64,000 nucleotides of DNA, taken from Saprospiraceae bacterium (lineage in GTDB: Bacteria; Bacteroidota; Bacteroidia; Chitinophagales; Saprospiraceae). The position numbers and the translations under genes were made by a program. Positions 34,816 through 43,954 of this stretch are shown here, piece after piece. The notes under the pieces were generated by a model. That model was not told the DNA's origin. It made no database searches and worked only from the letters and a program-made list of their open reading frames with translations. Every line of letters starts with the position of its first letter. Position 1 is the stretch's first letter. The DNA lies in NCBI GenBank assembly GCA_028280415.1, contig JANQLV010000024.1, forward strand, positions 115,031 through 179,030, in the 5' to 3' direction.

Positions 34816-37434
34816 CTAAAACAGGTTTCCCTGACCATTTTCATCTTTGCCCAGATCAAACTCAATACTATCACCAGCAGATAGTTTGTTTTTCTCTCCG
34901 GTTTTAGCGCTACCAATTTCCTTTACGCCTAGTAATTTTTGATCACTGACTTTGTTCCCCAATGCTTTCCATCCTTTAACTTCAATGAAGTCCGCTAGTT
35001 CCAGTTCCCAGTCTGTTTTTTGATTTTTGACTTTTGTGGAGTAACGTACCTTTGGATTTTCGCTTATAGAAGCGAAGAATAATTTTGAAGACTTATGCTC
35101 GGTAATGAAGGTGAATTTCTGGTTATTTGTAGTCGTTTCAACTTTGAAGCGCTTTGCAACCGACCAGCCTTTATTACCATCATAATACAAGGCACTGATC
35201 ACTGTATTTTCATCAAATTTACCAATGGAGAAAATATTTTTGGGGTCAAACTTACGCATCATATCCAAATCAGCCACTTCGTAAGAACCATCTTTGTAAA
35301 TAATTAACAAGCTATTTCCTGTATCAAAATCCCCCAGAAATAATCCTCGTTCATCTGCATTAAGCTTACCGCTGACTTCATCCATCCAGACCTTTACTGC
35401 TCCCAGAGTTGATTTTCCAACTTCAACCTGTGTAATTTTTCTAACCGGATATTTTGTCACGATATTTCCTTGCGAACCTCTTCCTTTAATAGCAATCCAG
35501 TCAAAATCAAAATCAAAAACCTTTTTATGAGCCTTACAGCCTTGCGTCAACTGAATACTGACTATTTCCGATTCTCCGTTTGGATTATGAGTAAAGTAGT
35601 GAACTTTTGAACCTTTGGTTCCCTTAGTCAGATCATAGGCTTTATCTCTGGTTATCGCCGTTACATTAAATCGCTTAGCCATTGATTTGCCGGATTTCCC
35701 ATCCACATAAATCATATTATAGGTTGTACGATCATCGCCTTTTTTCCACACCGCAACATGGATGATATCTTTTTCTATGAAGACCTTATCCGCCATACGA
35801 ACCACTTTGAAAATCCCGTTTTTACAAAAGACAATAATGTCGTCTATATCCGAACAGTCAGAGACAAATTCATCTTTTTTCAAGCTGGAGCCAATGAATC
35901 CGCCCTTGCGATCAACATACAGTTTAGTGTTATTCTGAACTACCTGACGAACTTCGATATTGTCAAACTCTTCAATTCTCGTTTTGCGTTCTTTGCCTTT
36001 TCCATACTTCTTCAGCAAGTCTTCAAAATAAGCAATTGCATATTCCGTAAGATGTTCCAGATCGTACTTAACCTGTTTTAATTCCTCTTCCAGTCTGGCA
36101 ATTAACTCATCTGCCTTGAAAGCATTGTATTTAGAAATTCGTTTAATTTTAATTTCCGTCAGCCGGGCAATGTCTTCTTCCGTAACGTCTCTAAACAAAC
36201 GAATCCGCTTATCGGACTTTGCCGCTTTTTCTTTCGGACCCAGGACATATTTTTTTAACTCCCGGTCAATCGTTTCGATGACTGCTTCCCAGGTTTCACA
36301 TTCCTCGATCTCACGATAAATGCGATTTTGTATAAAGATTTTTTCCAGACTGGCAAAGTGTAATTTCTCTTCCAGCTCGGCTTTTTTGATTTCCAGCTCT
36401 AAACGAAGCAACTCTTTTGTTTGCTCCGTACAGGTTTTCAGAATCTCGTTGACCTTTAAAAAATGCGGTTTATCATCAATGATAACGCAAGCATTGGGAG
36501 AAATAGAAACTTCGCAGTTTGTAAAGGCATAGAGCGCATCTATAGTCACATCCGGCGATACTCCGGGCGCAAGATCAATCATGATCTCAACGTCTTTTGC
36601 CGTATTATCAACAACCTTTTTAATCTTTATCTTTCCTTTGTCATTTGCTTTCAGAATGCTTTCAATCAGGGAAAGCGTCGTGACGCTATACGGCAATTCC
36701 CGAATAGCCAGAGTATTCTTATCTACCTTTTCGATTTTGGCCCGAATGCGAACTTTACCACCTCTTTTTCCACTATTATAATCACTGACATCAATCGATC
36801 CACCAGCCTGAAAATCCGGATAAATCTGCACGTATTTACCTTCCAGAATTTTGATGGAAGCCTTGATCAGTTCGATAAAGTTATGAGGTAAAATTTTCGT
36901 TGAAAGTCCTACGGCAATACCATCAGCCCCTTGAGCCAGAAGCAGCGGAAACTTCATTGGCAAATTGATCGGTTCTTTTTTACGTCCATCGTAGCTAACC
37001 TGCCATTCGGTAGTCTGATTATTAAAAGCGACATCGAGTGCAAATTTTGTCAGTCTTGCTTCTATATATCTCGGAGCAGCCGAACGATCTCCGGTGCGAT
37101 TGTCCCCCCAGTTTCCCTGACAATCAATCAAGAGGTCTTTTTGCCCCAAATTCACCAGGGCATCCCCTATCGCTGCATCTCCATGGGGATGGTACTGCAT
37201 CGTCTGACCAATAATATTTGCTACTTTATGATAGCGGCCATCATCCATCTCCTTCATCGAATGCAGGATACGCCGCTGTACCGGTTTCAAACCATCCTCT
37301 ACGGAAGGAACTGCCCTTTCGAGTATTACGTATGATGCATAATCGAGAAAATACTCCTTGTACATCCCCGAAAGCGTAATAATATTATCTCCAGACTGCT
37401 CATTCGCAGCTGTCCCATTCTGATCTTTACTCAT
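34816..37434 (-). CDS. parC: DNA topoisomerase IV subunit A
   Basis: 872 residues. SVEDGLKPVQRRIL (44-57), the catalytic Tyr123 in APRYIEARL, and GLSTKILPHNF identify the breakage-reunion subunit of a type IIA topoisomerase. The C-terminal half is the beta-pinwheel. It lacks the QRRGGRG gyrase box (only KGRGSQGN is present), so topoisomerase IV A is preferred to gyrase A. The partner B subunit is not adjacent. In the quinolone pocket the position of GyrA Ser83 is Ala87 (HGDAAIGD). A -7 element is seen at 37532-37539. Confidence 0.93.
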   Translation of the reverse strand: MSKDQNGTAANEQSGDNIITLSGMYKEYFLDYASYVILERAVPSVEDGLKPVQRRILHSMKEMDDGRYHKVANIIGQTMQYHPHGDAAIGDALVNLGQKDLLIDCQGNWGDNRTGDRSAAPRYIEARLTKFALDVAFNNQTTEWQVSYDGRKKEPINLPMKFPLLLAQGADGIAVGLSTKILPHNFIELIKASIKILEGKYVQIYPDFQAGGSIDVSDYNSGKRGGKVRIRAKIEKVDKNTLAIRELPYSVTTLSLIESILKANDKGKIKIKKVVDNTAKDVEIMIDLAPGVSPDVTIDALYAFTNCEVSISPNACVIIDDKPHFLKVNEILKTCTEQTKELLRLELEIKKAELEEKLHFASLEKIFIQNRIYREIEECETWEAVIETIDRELKKYVLGPKEKAAKSDKRIRLFRDVTEEDIARLTEIKIKRISKYNAFKADELIARLEEELKQVKYDLEHLTEYAIAYFEDLLKKYGKGKERKTRIEEFDNIEVRQVVQNNTKLYVDRKGGFIGSSLKKDEFVSDCSDIDDIIVFCKNGIFKVVRMADKVFIEKDIIHVAVWKKGDDRTTYNMIYVDGKSGKSMAKRFNVTAITRDKAYDLTKGTKGSKVHYFTHNPNGESEIVSIQLTQGCKAHKKVFDFDFDWIAIKGRGSQGNIVTKYPVRKITQVEVGKSTLGAVKVWMDEVSGKLNADERGLFLGDFDTGNSLLIIYKDGSYEVADLDMMRKFDPKNIFSIGKFDENTVISALYYDGNKGWSVAKRFKVETTTNNQKFTFITEHKSSKLFFASISENPKVRYSTKVKNQKTDWELELADFIEVKGWKALGNKVSDQKLLGVKEIGSAKTGEKNKLSAGDSIEFDLGKDENGQGNLF

Positions 37435-37531
37435 ATGTATCTAAGATTTATTCTCCAAGCACGGTAGATTTATGTGCCAAGTTTATATTATTCCAACGTC
37501 AAAATTACCTAAAAGCTTCAATTATGAAGGG

Positions 37532-37539
37532 CAAAGATA
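37532..37539 (-). promoter_or_regulatory. Candidate -7 element TATCTTTG for parC
   Basis: Exact TAnnTTTG on the minus strand (CAAAGATA on the + strand), about 98 bases upstream of the ATG at 37434. The -33 box is weak (TTTA 17 bases away). Confidence 0.4.
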
Positions 37540-37594
37540 GCAAAAAAATCAGATATTAAAATTTTTGTTTCTGTATTTAAAACTTTTTGTTTTA

Positions 37595-38464
37595 TCAATT
37601 GCCGATTGGACCTAATTCTACTCCTTCAGAGTAAGCTACTTTAATACCTGCGCGGCTAAATGCTTCTTTGATTTTGCTATTTACTTCAAAAGTAACATCC
37701 CAGTAATCATCAGGTTTGATAAATGGCCGAATACTAATAATCACACTATGGCTATCGTAGGACTCGATACCTACCAGTGGTGGCGGGTCTTGCAAAACCC
37801 CTTCTACATTGGTCAAAGCATCCAGAATAACTTGTCTGACTTTGGGGAAACTTTCTTCGTAGGGCATGGTGACGTTTAGCTCAAGACGAATATGGCCCTT
37901 TGCTGAAAAATTGGTAATGACCCCTTCGACCACCTGCCCATTGGGAATAATATGGGTTTTCATTCCGGGGGTAATTATGGTGGTATTAAAAATCTGGATA
38001 CTTTCCACTTTTCCGAATTTTTCGCCGATTTCCACCCAGTCCTCTACTTTATAAGGCTTGAAAACCATTACCATGATACCGGCTGCAAAATTTCCAAGGC
38101 TTCCCTGCAAAGCCATCCCCACTGCAAAACCTACTGCTGCAATAATTCCAACCAGAGAAGTCATTTCAAAACCAATAATCCCCGCTGCAATTAATAAAAT
38201 CGTAATTTTCAGGGCGATATTGACAAGTGAAGAAAGGAAAGAGATAACTTCGGGAGCCATTTGGGCTTTCTTCAGGGAAAAGTCAAATACCCGGCTGATT
38301 TTTTTAATTAACCAAAAACCGACTAGCAATATAAGTATCGCCAATCCTAGTTTGGGTGCAAAAGCTACTGCCCAGTCTGTGAGATCAGACATGTATTTAC
38401 TCAGTTTATCCGTACTGTCACTCAAAGAACCACCCGCGTTCAGTAAACTATCTTGTTGTTCCAT
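37595..38464 (-). CDS. Small-conductance mechanosensitive ion channel (MscS family)
   Basis: 289 residues, close to the E. coli MscS length of 286. Three N-terminal membrane helices are followed by the pore helix VGFAVGMALQGSLGNFAAGIMVM, where Gly/Ala packing and QGSLGNFAAG are diagnostic. The beta domain has KPYKVEDWVEI and IIPNGQVVEGVITNFS. Releases solutes during osmotic downshock. It stands alone, 160 bases upstream of parC on the same strand. Confidence 0.95.
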   Translation of the reverse strand: MEQQDSLLNAGGSLSDSTDKLSKYMSDLTDWAVAFAPKLGLAILILLVGFWLIKKISRVFDFSLKKAQMAPEVISFLSSLVNIALKITILLIAAGIIGFEMTSLVGIIAAVGFAVGMALQGSLGNFAAGIMVMVFKPYKVEDWVEIGEKFGKVESIQIFNTTIITPGMKTHIIPNGQVVEGVITNFSAKGHIRLELNVTMPYEESFPKVRQVILDALTNVEGVLQDPPPLVGIESYDSHSVIISIRPFIKPDDYWDVTFEVNSKIKEAFSRAGIKVAYSEGVELGPIGN

Positions 38465-38688
38465 AAAAGCTTTGTTTTTGCGCTAAAATAAAAACTAACT
38501 GTAGAACAACATAACAATACAATGATATTAAAAAGGCCTCTTTTACTAATAAAATGGACAAATTCCACGTTTTTGATATCCCAATACAATCGAATGGGCT
38601 TAATTTCCGATAGCTGAGCAGCATTTCCGGGAATAAGGTCGTTTGGTTTAATGTAGCGTTAAACTTCTTGATCTAAGGCCTTTTACTG

Positions 38689-38719
38689 TTGGAAAACACA
38701 GCAATTTGGACTAACTTTA
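38689..38719 (+). promoter_or_regulatory. Candidate promoter before the ECF sigma gene
   Basis: TTGG at 38689-38692, 19 bases, then TAACTTTA at 38712-38719 (7 of 8 to TAnnTTTG). The start site would lie only a few bases before the ATG at 38733, so the transcript would be nearly leaderless. Confidence 0.3.
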
Positions 38720-38732
38720 ACTATTGTTTTTC

Positions 38733-39296
38733 ATGGATATTGTTTTAAAGTTGCAACGCGAGGAAAAAGATTTCATAACAGCTTGTATTAACAAGGAGCG
38801 CTGGGCGCAAAAAAAGCTTTACGAAGAGCATTACAGCCGTATGATGGGGGTATGCCTGCGATATAGTAATAATCGCGAAGATGCGCTTGATATCTTGCAC
38901 GATGGCTTTTTAAAAGTATTTAACAACATATCCAAATACCAGCCCGGAACATCCATATCAGCTTGGATTCGTCGCATAATGGTGAACACTTCTATCGATT
39001 TTTATCGTAAGAATATCAGAAGACGTACCGAAGATATAGAACAGGCTTATGATTTAAGTGGTACAGAGGCTGATGCGATTAGTCAGTGCGGCGAAAAAGA
39101 AATCTTAAAGGCTGTACAAACGCTGTCTCCGGCGTACAGGGCTGTTTTTAATCTATATGTCATAGAAGGGTTTTCGCACAGAGAAATTGCAGAACAACTA
39201 GGTATCACTGAAAGTACATCACGATCGAATTTAGTGAAAGCAAGATTGAAGCTTAAGGCTTTACTTGCGAAAAATTACATTGAACATGGAGAATAA
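38733..39296 (+). CDS. ECF-type RNA polymerase sigma factor
   Basis: 187 residues from the ATG at 38733 (a TTG at 38724 is rejected). Region 2 is seen in the EEHYSRMMGVCLRYSNN to ISAWIRRIMVNTSIDFYRK segment. Region 4 is seen in LSPAYRAVFNLYVIEGFSHREIA followed by the recognition helix ITESTSRSNLVKARLKLK. The gene overlaps the next by 11 bases. The next gene encodes a protein with a short cytoplasmic N-terminus, one inner-membrane helix and a C-terminal barrel, the arrangement expected of a cognate anti-sigma factor. Confidence 0.93.
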   Translation: MDIVLKLQREEKDFITACINKERWAQKKLYEEHYSRMMGVCLRYSNNREDALDILHDGFLKVFNNISKYQPGTSISAWIRRIMVNTSIDFYRKNIRRRTEDIEQAYDLSGTEADAISQCGEKEILKAVQTLSPAYRAVFNLYVIEGFSHREIAEQLGITESTSRSNLVKARLKLKALLAKNYIEHGE

Positions 39297-40854
39297 CTTC
39301 GACAAGTCTATCAAAAAGTTGCTCGAAAACTACGAAGTGGAATACCGCGCTTCGGACTGGGATCGTATGGAGCAAAAGATCGAAGAGCAAGCTGAGCTTA
39401 GCCCGGAGATGGAGGATGTTCTACTTGATGGTACGGCCTATGATAGTCTTTATAATTTTAGTGTAGATTATAATCCAGAGCATTGGGATCTAATGCAGGA
39501 AAGACTTAATGATCCTTATGCACTTCGTCGTCGTTTGATGAAATACAAGGTTGCAGAAGTAGCGCTTGTATTATTATTTATTCTTACCCTAATTCAGTTT
39601 TTACCGATCAAAAATATTTCTTCCAAGAAAAACATTGCTCAGCAAACTCCTGATCAGATCATTCAGGAGGAAAATACACTTCTTGCTACGCCCGATTTAC
39701 AAACAGACCTGACCGTACTGAATAAAAAAGATGCAACTCGTCCAAAAGCTTTACAGCAAAAATCAACAGTAAATACAATCAATCCATCTAGTCAAGCTGA
39801 AACGAAAAATCTTTTTAACAATAATGTTGCACTAAATGCTCCGGAAAGCAATCATTCATCTGAAGTTGTTCCGATCATCCATGATTCAGCTAAAACACGG
39901 ATAGCGGATGATGATTTCAAAAAAGAGAATATTGCTTCTGGTGCAAACACTATGTTCTCTGAAGAGGGCATCCCGGAAAATGAAAATACCGGCAACACTT
40001 CTGAAACAGTTGCTGAAAATGTCAACAACTATGCTTTGGGTATGATGCAGTCCATTCCGTTAAAAGCTGCAGATAATATCACTGTTCCGGGTGTTGATCA
40101 ATTTTCAAATGGGAGATTATTTGAAGATTTGAAAAAACCAATCAGAGTGCGAATTGGGATGTCTATCGGTCCAGATGCCAATTACGTCATGACTCCACAT
40201 GATCGCCGGGCCCGTCTGGAACAATTCAATCAATTAGCTTTGGGATACAGCGGTGGTTTTACCCTGGGCTTCCAGTACGATAACTGGGAAATTGAAACTG
40301 GTGCGCTTTATTCCGCCATCTCCTATGATTCCAGAAATATTTTTCAGATCAAAGGTAGTTTTGCCGAGGGCGGTTATGTTGAGCAAGGTCTAATCGGTGC
40401 GGAGCTGGATATTATCCGAATTCCGGTCAATCTGCGATATAATTTCTTCAAGAAGAAAAAATGGAACTTTTATGCCTATTCCGGTGCTTCTTTAAATTTT
40501 GCAGTGGAGACTTTCTACCATTTTACAACGAGAGACATCGGACAGTCGGATGCTTCCAGAAATTTTGTAGCACCAAGCAGAGATCCAAGATCACCGGAAG
40601 AATCTTCCAGGCCTTATTCTCATGCCGCATATGATGGACTTTTCGAAGGGGGTACAATTTCTAATAATACCTTCCTGACGGCTAATCTGGGCTTTGGAAT
40701 CGAGCGATTCTTTACACCGAGAATGAGTATTTTCTTCCAGCCGGGTTATCAATATCAATTCACTAATGGACTTGGCCCACAAAGTGATCGAGTCAATTCA
40801 CTTTCTATAATGACCGGTGCGAAAGTAACCTTGAAGAAACGAAAAAAGAAGTAA
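39286..40854 (+). CDS. Probable dual-membrane-spanning anti-sigma factor (helix plus OM barrel)
   Basis: 522 residues from the ATG at 39286, overlapping the sigma gene. Residues 1-85 are soluble and acidic, with two copies of a helix motif (SDWDRMEQKIEE at about 23-34, EHWDLMQERLND at about 65-76). A single membrane helix is at about 88-107. A long Asn/Gln/Thr-rich linker of low complexity runs from 110 to about 285. The rest has alternating amphipathic strands (RVRIGMSIGPDANYV, TLGFQYDNWEIETGALYSA, LRYNFFKKKKWNFYAYSG) typical of a PorT-like beta-barrel. This order matches the Dma-type dual-membrane anti-sigma factors reported in Bacteroides. The proposed job is to sense outer-membrane state and release the sigma factor. 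Confidence 0.75.
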   Translation: MENNFDKSIKKLLENYEVEYRASDWDRMEQKIEEQAELSPEMEDVLLDGTAYDSLYNFSVDYNPEHWDLMQERLNDPYALRRRLMKYKVAEVALVLLFILTLIQFLPIKNISSKKNIAQQTPDQIIQEENTLLATPDLQTDLTVLNKKDATRPKALQQKSTVNTINPSSQAETKNLFNNNVALNAPESNHSSEVVPIIHDSAKTRIADDDFKKENIASGANTMFSEEGIPENENTGNTSETVAENVNNYALGMMQSIPLKAADNITVPGVDQFSNGRLFEDLKKPIRVRIGMSIGPDANYVMTPHDRRARLEQFNQLALGYSGGFTLGFQYDNWEIETGALYSAISYDSRNIFQIKGSFAEGGYVEQGLIGAELDIIRIPVNLRYNFFKKKKWNFYAYSGASLNFAVETFYHFTTRDIGQSDASRNFVAPSRDPRSPEESSRPYSHAAYDGLFEGGTISNNTFLTANLGFGIERFFTPRMSIFFQPGYQYQFTNGLGPQSDRVNSLSIMTGAKVTLKKRKKK

Positions 40855-40858
40855 TCCA

Positions 40859-41716
40859 TCAATCGATTTTCGTTATTTGCTTCTCGCTTAATATTTCTTT
40901 GAGCAGTTGGTTTAGTTTATGGTCAACCAGCAAATGACCTTCCTCGATAATATGTGTACGAATATTGGGCATATTTGTATTGAGCCTTTTAGCCGCAGAA
41001 ACAGGTATAATCTCATCCTGGCTTCCAAAAAATAACTCTACACTAAGTTGATGCTCTTTAAGCAAACGCTTAACACCCGGTGGCCATAACCTGAATTTGC
41101 CAATAGAATTCCAGGTATTGAAAATTCTTTCCCTCTTTCTGGTGGAGCTGATATGATAGAGCACAAAATTGTGTACAAACTTGGTGATGAGTCCGACACG
41201 CTTTAATCCTCCGAGCAATCGAATGAACCAATCCGGTTTTTTGAGTACGTAGCGCAGAAAAGTTTTTATGCCCCTTGGCATCAAGTTTACATTAAATATC
41301 CATTTGGTTTCCAGTCCATCCGGCGCGATAAGATAAACTTTGTCCACCTCCAGGATTCGCTTGAAAAGCATTTTCTGTACAATCCGTCCCCCCATGCTAT
41401 AGCCCATTAAATCAAAGCGATCCTTGCTTTCTTTTTTTAAAATGAGATCAAATAAAGCACTTATATCAGCGGGATCAAACTGAAGTTTTTGCCAGATCGT
41501 TTGACCATGATAGGGTAAATCAAGACAGTAAACCGTATAGTGGTTTTCCAGACTTTCTTTTAATTCCAAAAATAAAGCCGCCTCGTCCGCAAAGCCATGT
41601 AAAGCAATCAGCAGACGATCTCCGTTCCCGAAACGGATATAATGTACTTTTGAATTTTCGTATTTTAGAAAGCCTTTGTCCATATCAAGTTTTACTAAAG
41701 GTCTGTACTCTGACAT
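40859..41716 (-). CDS. Alpha/beta hydrolase
   Basis: 285 residues. Oxyanion strand LLIALHGFADE, nucleophile elbow MGYSMGGRIVQ, the acid in FGSQDEIIPV and the His in EEGHLLVDH give a complete alpha/beta-hydrolase triad. No signal peptide. Substrate unknown; esterases, thioesterases and C-C hydrolases share this pattern. Converges with the sigma/anti-sigma pair, 4 bases apart. Confidence 0.9.
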   Translation of the reverse strand: MSEYRPLVKLDMDKGFLKYENSKVHYIRFGNGDRLLIALHGFADEAALFLELKESLENHYTVYCLDLPYHGQTIWQKLQFDPADISALFDLILKKESKDRFDLMGYSMGGRIVQKMLFKRILEVDKVYLIAPDGLETKWIFNVNLMPRGIKTFLRYVLKKPDWFIRLLGGLKRVGLITKFVHNFVLYHISSTRKRERIFNTWNSIGKFRLWPPGVKRLLKEHQLSVELFFGSQDEIIPVSAAKRLNTNMPNIRTHIIEEGHLLVDHKLNQLLKEILSEKQITKID

Positions 41717-41936
41717 TCCACTACATTTTTTATCCTCTGAAAGATGATTTCTGCCTTTGAATTGTTGTGCTTATTATTCACCAATCAGACCAAGGTTTTT
41801 ATAACAGACACTTGTAGTTAAAATTTCAAGCAATGTCCTTTTTTACTTTATCCCTATTTTGAAAAAATATTTGTTTTTTGGGCTAAATGAAATCATTTGA
41901 CCTTACACCGTAAAACAAACTTAAACAATTTATATA

Positions 41937-42707
41937 ATGAAAAAAGTATATTTTCTGTTTTTGGGTATTCTTACATCTTTTTTGTTTATCAGCTGTGGCG
42001 TAAAGGATTATCAATCTTCGGCCAGGCCAGTCAAGCATGAACTCTGGGACAGCTTATTGCAGAAACACGTTACAGAGGATGGACAGGTCGACTACAAAGG
42101 CATCATTCATGACAGCCTGAAATTTAACCGCTATATTCAACTTTTAAAAAATAATCATCCCAATGAAAAACATTGGACAAAGCAAGAGCAACTAGCTTAC
42201 TGGATCAATGCCTATAATGCTTTTACGGTACAACTAATCATCGATAATTACCCGGTGAAAAGTATCAAGGACATCAAGAATGGGATTCCTTTTGTCAATA
42301 CGGTTTGGGATATCAAATTTATCAAAATCGAGGGGGCTACTTATGATTTGAATAATATTGAGCATGGGATCATTCGTAAAAAGTTTGACGAGCCCAGAAT
42401 TCATTTTGCGGTAAATTGCGCATCTATTTCCTGTCCAAGATTACGCAATGAAGCATTTACAGCTGACAAGCTAGAGGCACAATTGTCGGATAATGCAAAG
42501 TATTTTCTGGCGAATCCGGTAAAAAATAATTTTGATGACCCTAAAAATATCAGACTTTCAAAATTATTAAAATGGTACGGAGGAGATTTCAAAGGTGGAG
42601 ACTATAATGGCGTCAGGGGTTTCATTAAAAAGTATGGCCCGGCGCATGCCCCGGATGCGAATATTGACTATCTGGATTACGACTGGAACCTGAATGACAA
42701 AAAATAA
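41937..42707 (+). CDS. DUF547 domain lipoprotein
   Basis: 256 residues. Lipobox FLFISC near residue 20. The DUF547 hallmark segments are present: AYWINAYNAFTVQLII, RIHFAVNCASISCPRL and a preceding NNIEHGIIR. DUF547 proteins are a large family of unknown biochemical role, often exported. It is alone between two non-coding gaps. Confidence 0.9.
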   Translation: MKKVYFLFLGILTSFLFISCGVKDYQSSARPVKHELWDSLLQKHVTEDGQVDYKGIIHDSLKFNRYIQLLKNNHPNEKHWTKQEQLAYWINAYNAFTVQLIIDNYPVKSIKDIKNGIPFVNTVWDIKFIKIEGATYDLNNIEHGIIRKKFDEPRIHFAVNCASISCPRLRNEAFTADKLEAQLSDNAKYFLANPVKNNFDDPKNIRLSKLLKWYGGDFKGGDYNGVRGFIKKYGPAHAPDANIDYLDYDWNLNDKK

Positions 42708-42776
42708 TCTCCAGTCATTCACTTTCACAATTGCTGTCCGGTTTTCAATCCAATACTGATCGCGACCTTATAATCG

Positions 42777-43241
42777 CTAGCGGTACATTTTCTTTAATCG
42801 ATCAAGATCTCGCTTGTTATCTCTTTCTTTGATAGCTTCTCGTTTGTCATAAGCTTTTTTACCTTGAGAGAGCATGATCGTCAATTTGGCTAAACCTCTT
42901 TCGGAAAGATACAATTTGTAAGGGACAATGGTAAAGCCTTTTTCCTGCACCCGGCGACGGAGTTTTTTGAGTTCGCGTTTTTTGAGGAGTAATTTACGGA
43001 TGCGTTTGGGATCATGATTGTGAATCGTACCGTATTTATATTCGGCTATAAACATATTGCGGACATACAGTTCATTATCTTTAAAAACGCAATAGGCTTC
43101 CTTCAAATTGGCATTCCCTTCCCGGATCGATTTGATTTCTGTTCCGGTCAGTACAATACCGGCTTCATATTCCTCACGGAAATAATATTCGAAAGAAGCC
43201 TTCCGATTAACTATTTCTACTTTCTTTTGCTCTTTTTTCAT
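42777..43241 (-). CDS. smpB: SsrA-binding protein SmpB
   Basis: 154 residues. VEIVNRKASFEYYF, GIVLTGTEIKSIREG, VRNMFIAEYKYG, and a basic C-terminal tail with QGKKAYDKRE and the final KRDLDRLKKMYR are all SmpB signatures. It binds tmRNA and carries it to stalled ribosomes. The start at 43241 is set by an unusually good Shine-Dalgarno (AAAGGAG, ending about 8 bases before the ATG); a frame extending to 43277 is ignored. Confidence 0.97.
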   Translation of the reverse strand: MKKEQKKVEIVNRKASFEYYFREEYEAGIVLTGTEIKSIREGNANLKEAYCVFKDNELYVRNMFIAEYKYGTIHNHDPKRIRKLLLKKRELKKLRRRVQEKGFTIVPYKLYLSERGLAKLTIMLSQGKKAYDKREAIKERDNKRDLDRLKKMYR

Positions 43242-43248
43242 TATCACT

Positions 43249-43256
43249 CCTTTTGC
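43249..43256 (-). promoter_or_regulatory. Strong Shine-Dalgarno of smpB
   Basis: AAAGGAG on the minus strand just before the ATG at 43241. Most genes in this window lack such a site, so it decides the smpB start. Confidence 0.6.
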
Positions 43257-43359
43257 ACAGCCCAAATTGTGTTTCAACTTAAAATTCCATCCCGATAACT
43301 ATCCGGAAAATATGAAAAGCAGGTTTATAGAACCAAAATCATTCTGTAATCTGGATGTA

Positions 43360-43491
43360 TCAATAATCTCTTTTATCAAAATTTTCTTTTTTCTTTTCTT
43401 CAAATCTCCGAAAAACCAAATAGATGATAATCAGAAATACGATTACCCAAAATACCACTTGTAAAACACCCAAAGCTAAAAAAAATTCCAT
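43360..43491 (-). CDS. 43-residue single-span membrane protein
   Basis: A short open frame, ATG at 43491 and TGA at 43360-43362. It encodes a protein with one hydrophobic helix (about residues 4-27, FFLALGVLQVVFWVIVFLII and a few more residues), then Tyr/Phe/Arg and a strongly charged tail (RRFEEKKKENFDKRDY). The positive-inside tail gives a membrane protein with a cytoplasmic C-terminus. It lies between smpB and the YbjQ gene on the same strand. The helix-plus-charged-tail composition is unlikely by chance. No family recognised. Confidence 0.55.
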   Translation of the reverse strand: MEFFLALGVLQVVFWVIVFLIIIYLVFRRFEEKKKENFDKRDY

Positions 43492-43568
43492 TGCAAGTTG
43501 TAAATTTGTTAAAAGCCTCCCCTATCCGAGCAGTGATCATTTAATCTTTCTACCTCATTGTCAGCCAC

Positions 43569-43883
43569 TTATTTCAGTTTTACTGCTGTCCCATAAGCCA
43601 GGATTTCCGAGCAACCCTGCATTACCATGGCGGTAGTAAAGCGAACATTGATCACAGCATCTGCACCAATGGACTGCGCATCTGAAACCATTCGCTGAAT
43701 CGCCTGCTCCCGGGCATCCGCCATCAGTTTAGTATACTCCGAAATCTCACCTCCTACCAGATTTTTTAAGCCTGCGAAGAAATCCCTTCCTATATTCCGG
43801 GCTCTTACTGTACTGCCTCTGGCGATATCAATTACTTCGGCAATTTCTCTGCCGGGAATCCGCTCTGTAGTGGATATTAACAT
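43569..43883 (-). CDS. YbjQ family (UPF0145) protein
   Basis: 104 residues. MLISTTERIPGREI, RGSTVRARNIGRDF, EARE-like REQAIQRMV and ADAVINVRF..TAMVMQGCSEILAYGTAV are classic YbjQ/heavy-metal-binding family segments. The family forms pentamers; its biological role is not settled. It precedes the small membrane protein and smpB on the same strand. Confidence 0.93.
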   Translation of the reverse strand: MLISTTERIPGREIAEVIDIARGSTVRARNIGRDFFAGLKNLVGGEISEYTKLMADAREQAIQRMVSDAQSIGADAVINVRFTTAMVMQGCSEILAYGTAVKLK

Positions 43884-43906
43884 GATTTAAAAGTTTTAGG
43901 TTTTAG

Positions 43907-43946
43907 ATATGAGGTTCCAGCTAATTTTAAACCTGAAACCTCATAT
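43907..43946. terminator. Imperfect inverted repeat between YbjQ and peptidase genes
   Basis: Arms at 43907-43920 and 43933-43946 pair over 14 positions with one mismatch. On the minus strand this follows the peptidase stop at 43955, so it may terminate that transcript. A T-rich stretch follows (TCTAAAACCTAAAACTTTT). Confidence 0.45.
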
Positions 43947-43954
43947 TTTGTACA

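Noticed and set aside
36463..36891. 142-codon open frame on the + strand
   Set aside because: Antisense to conserved topoisomerase sequence.
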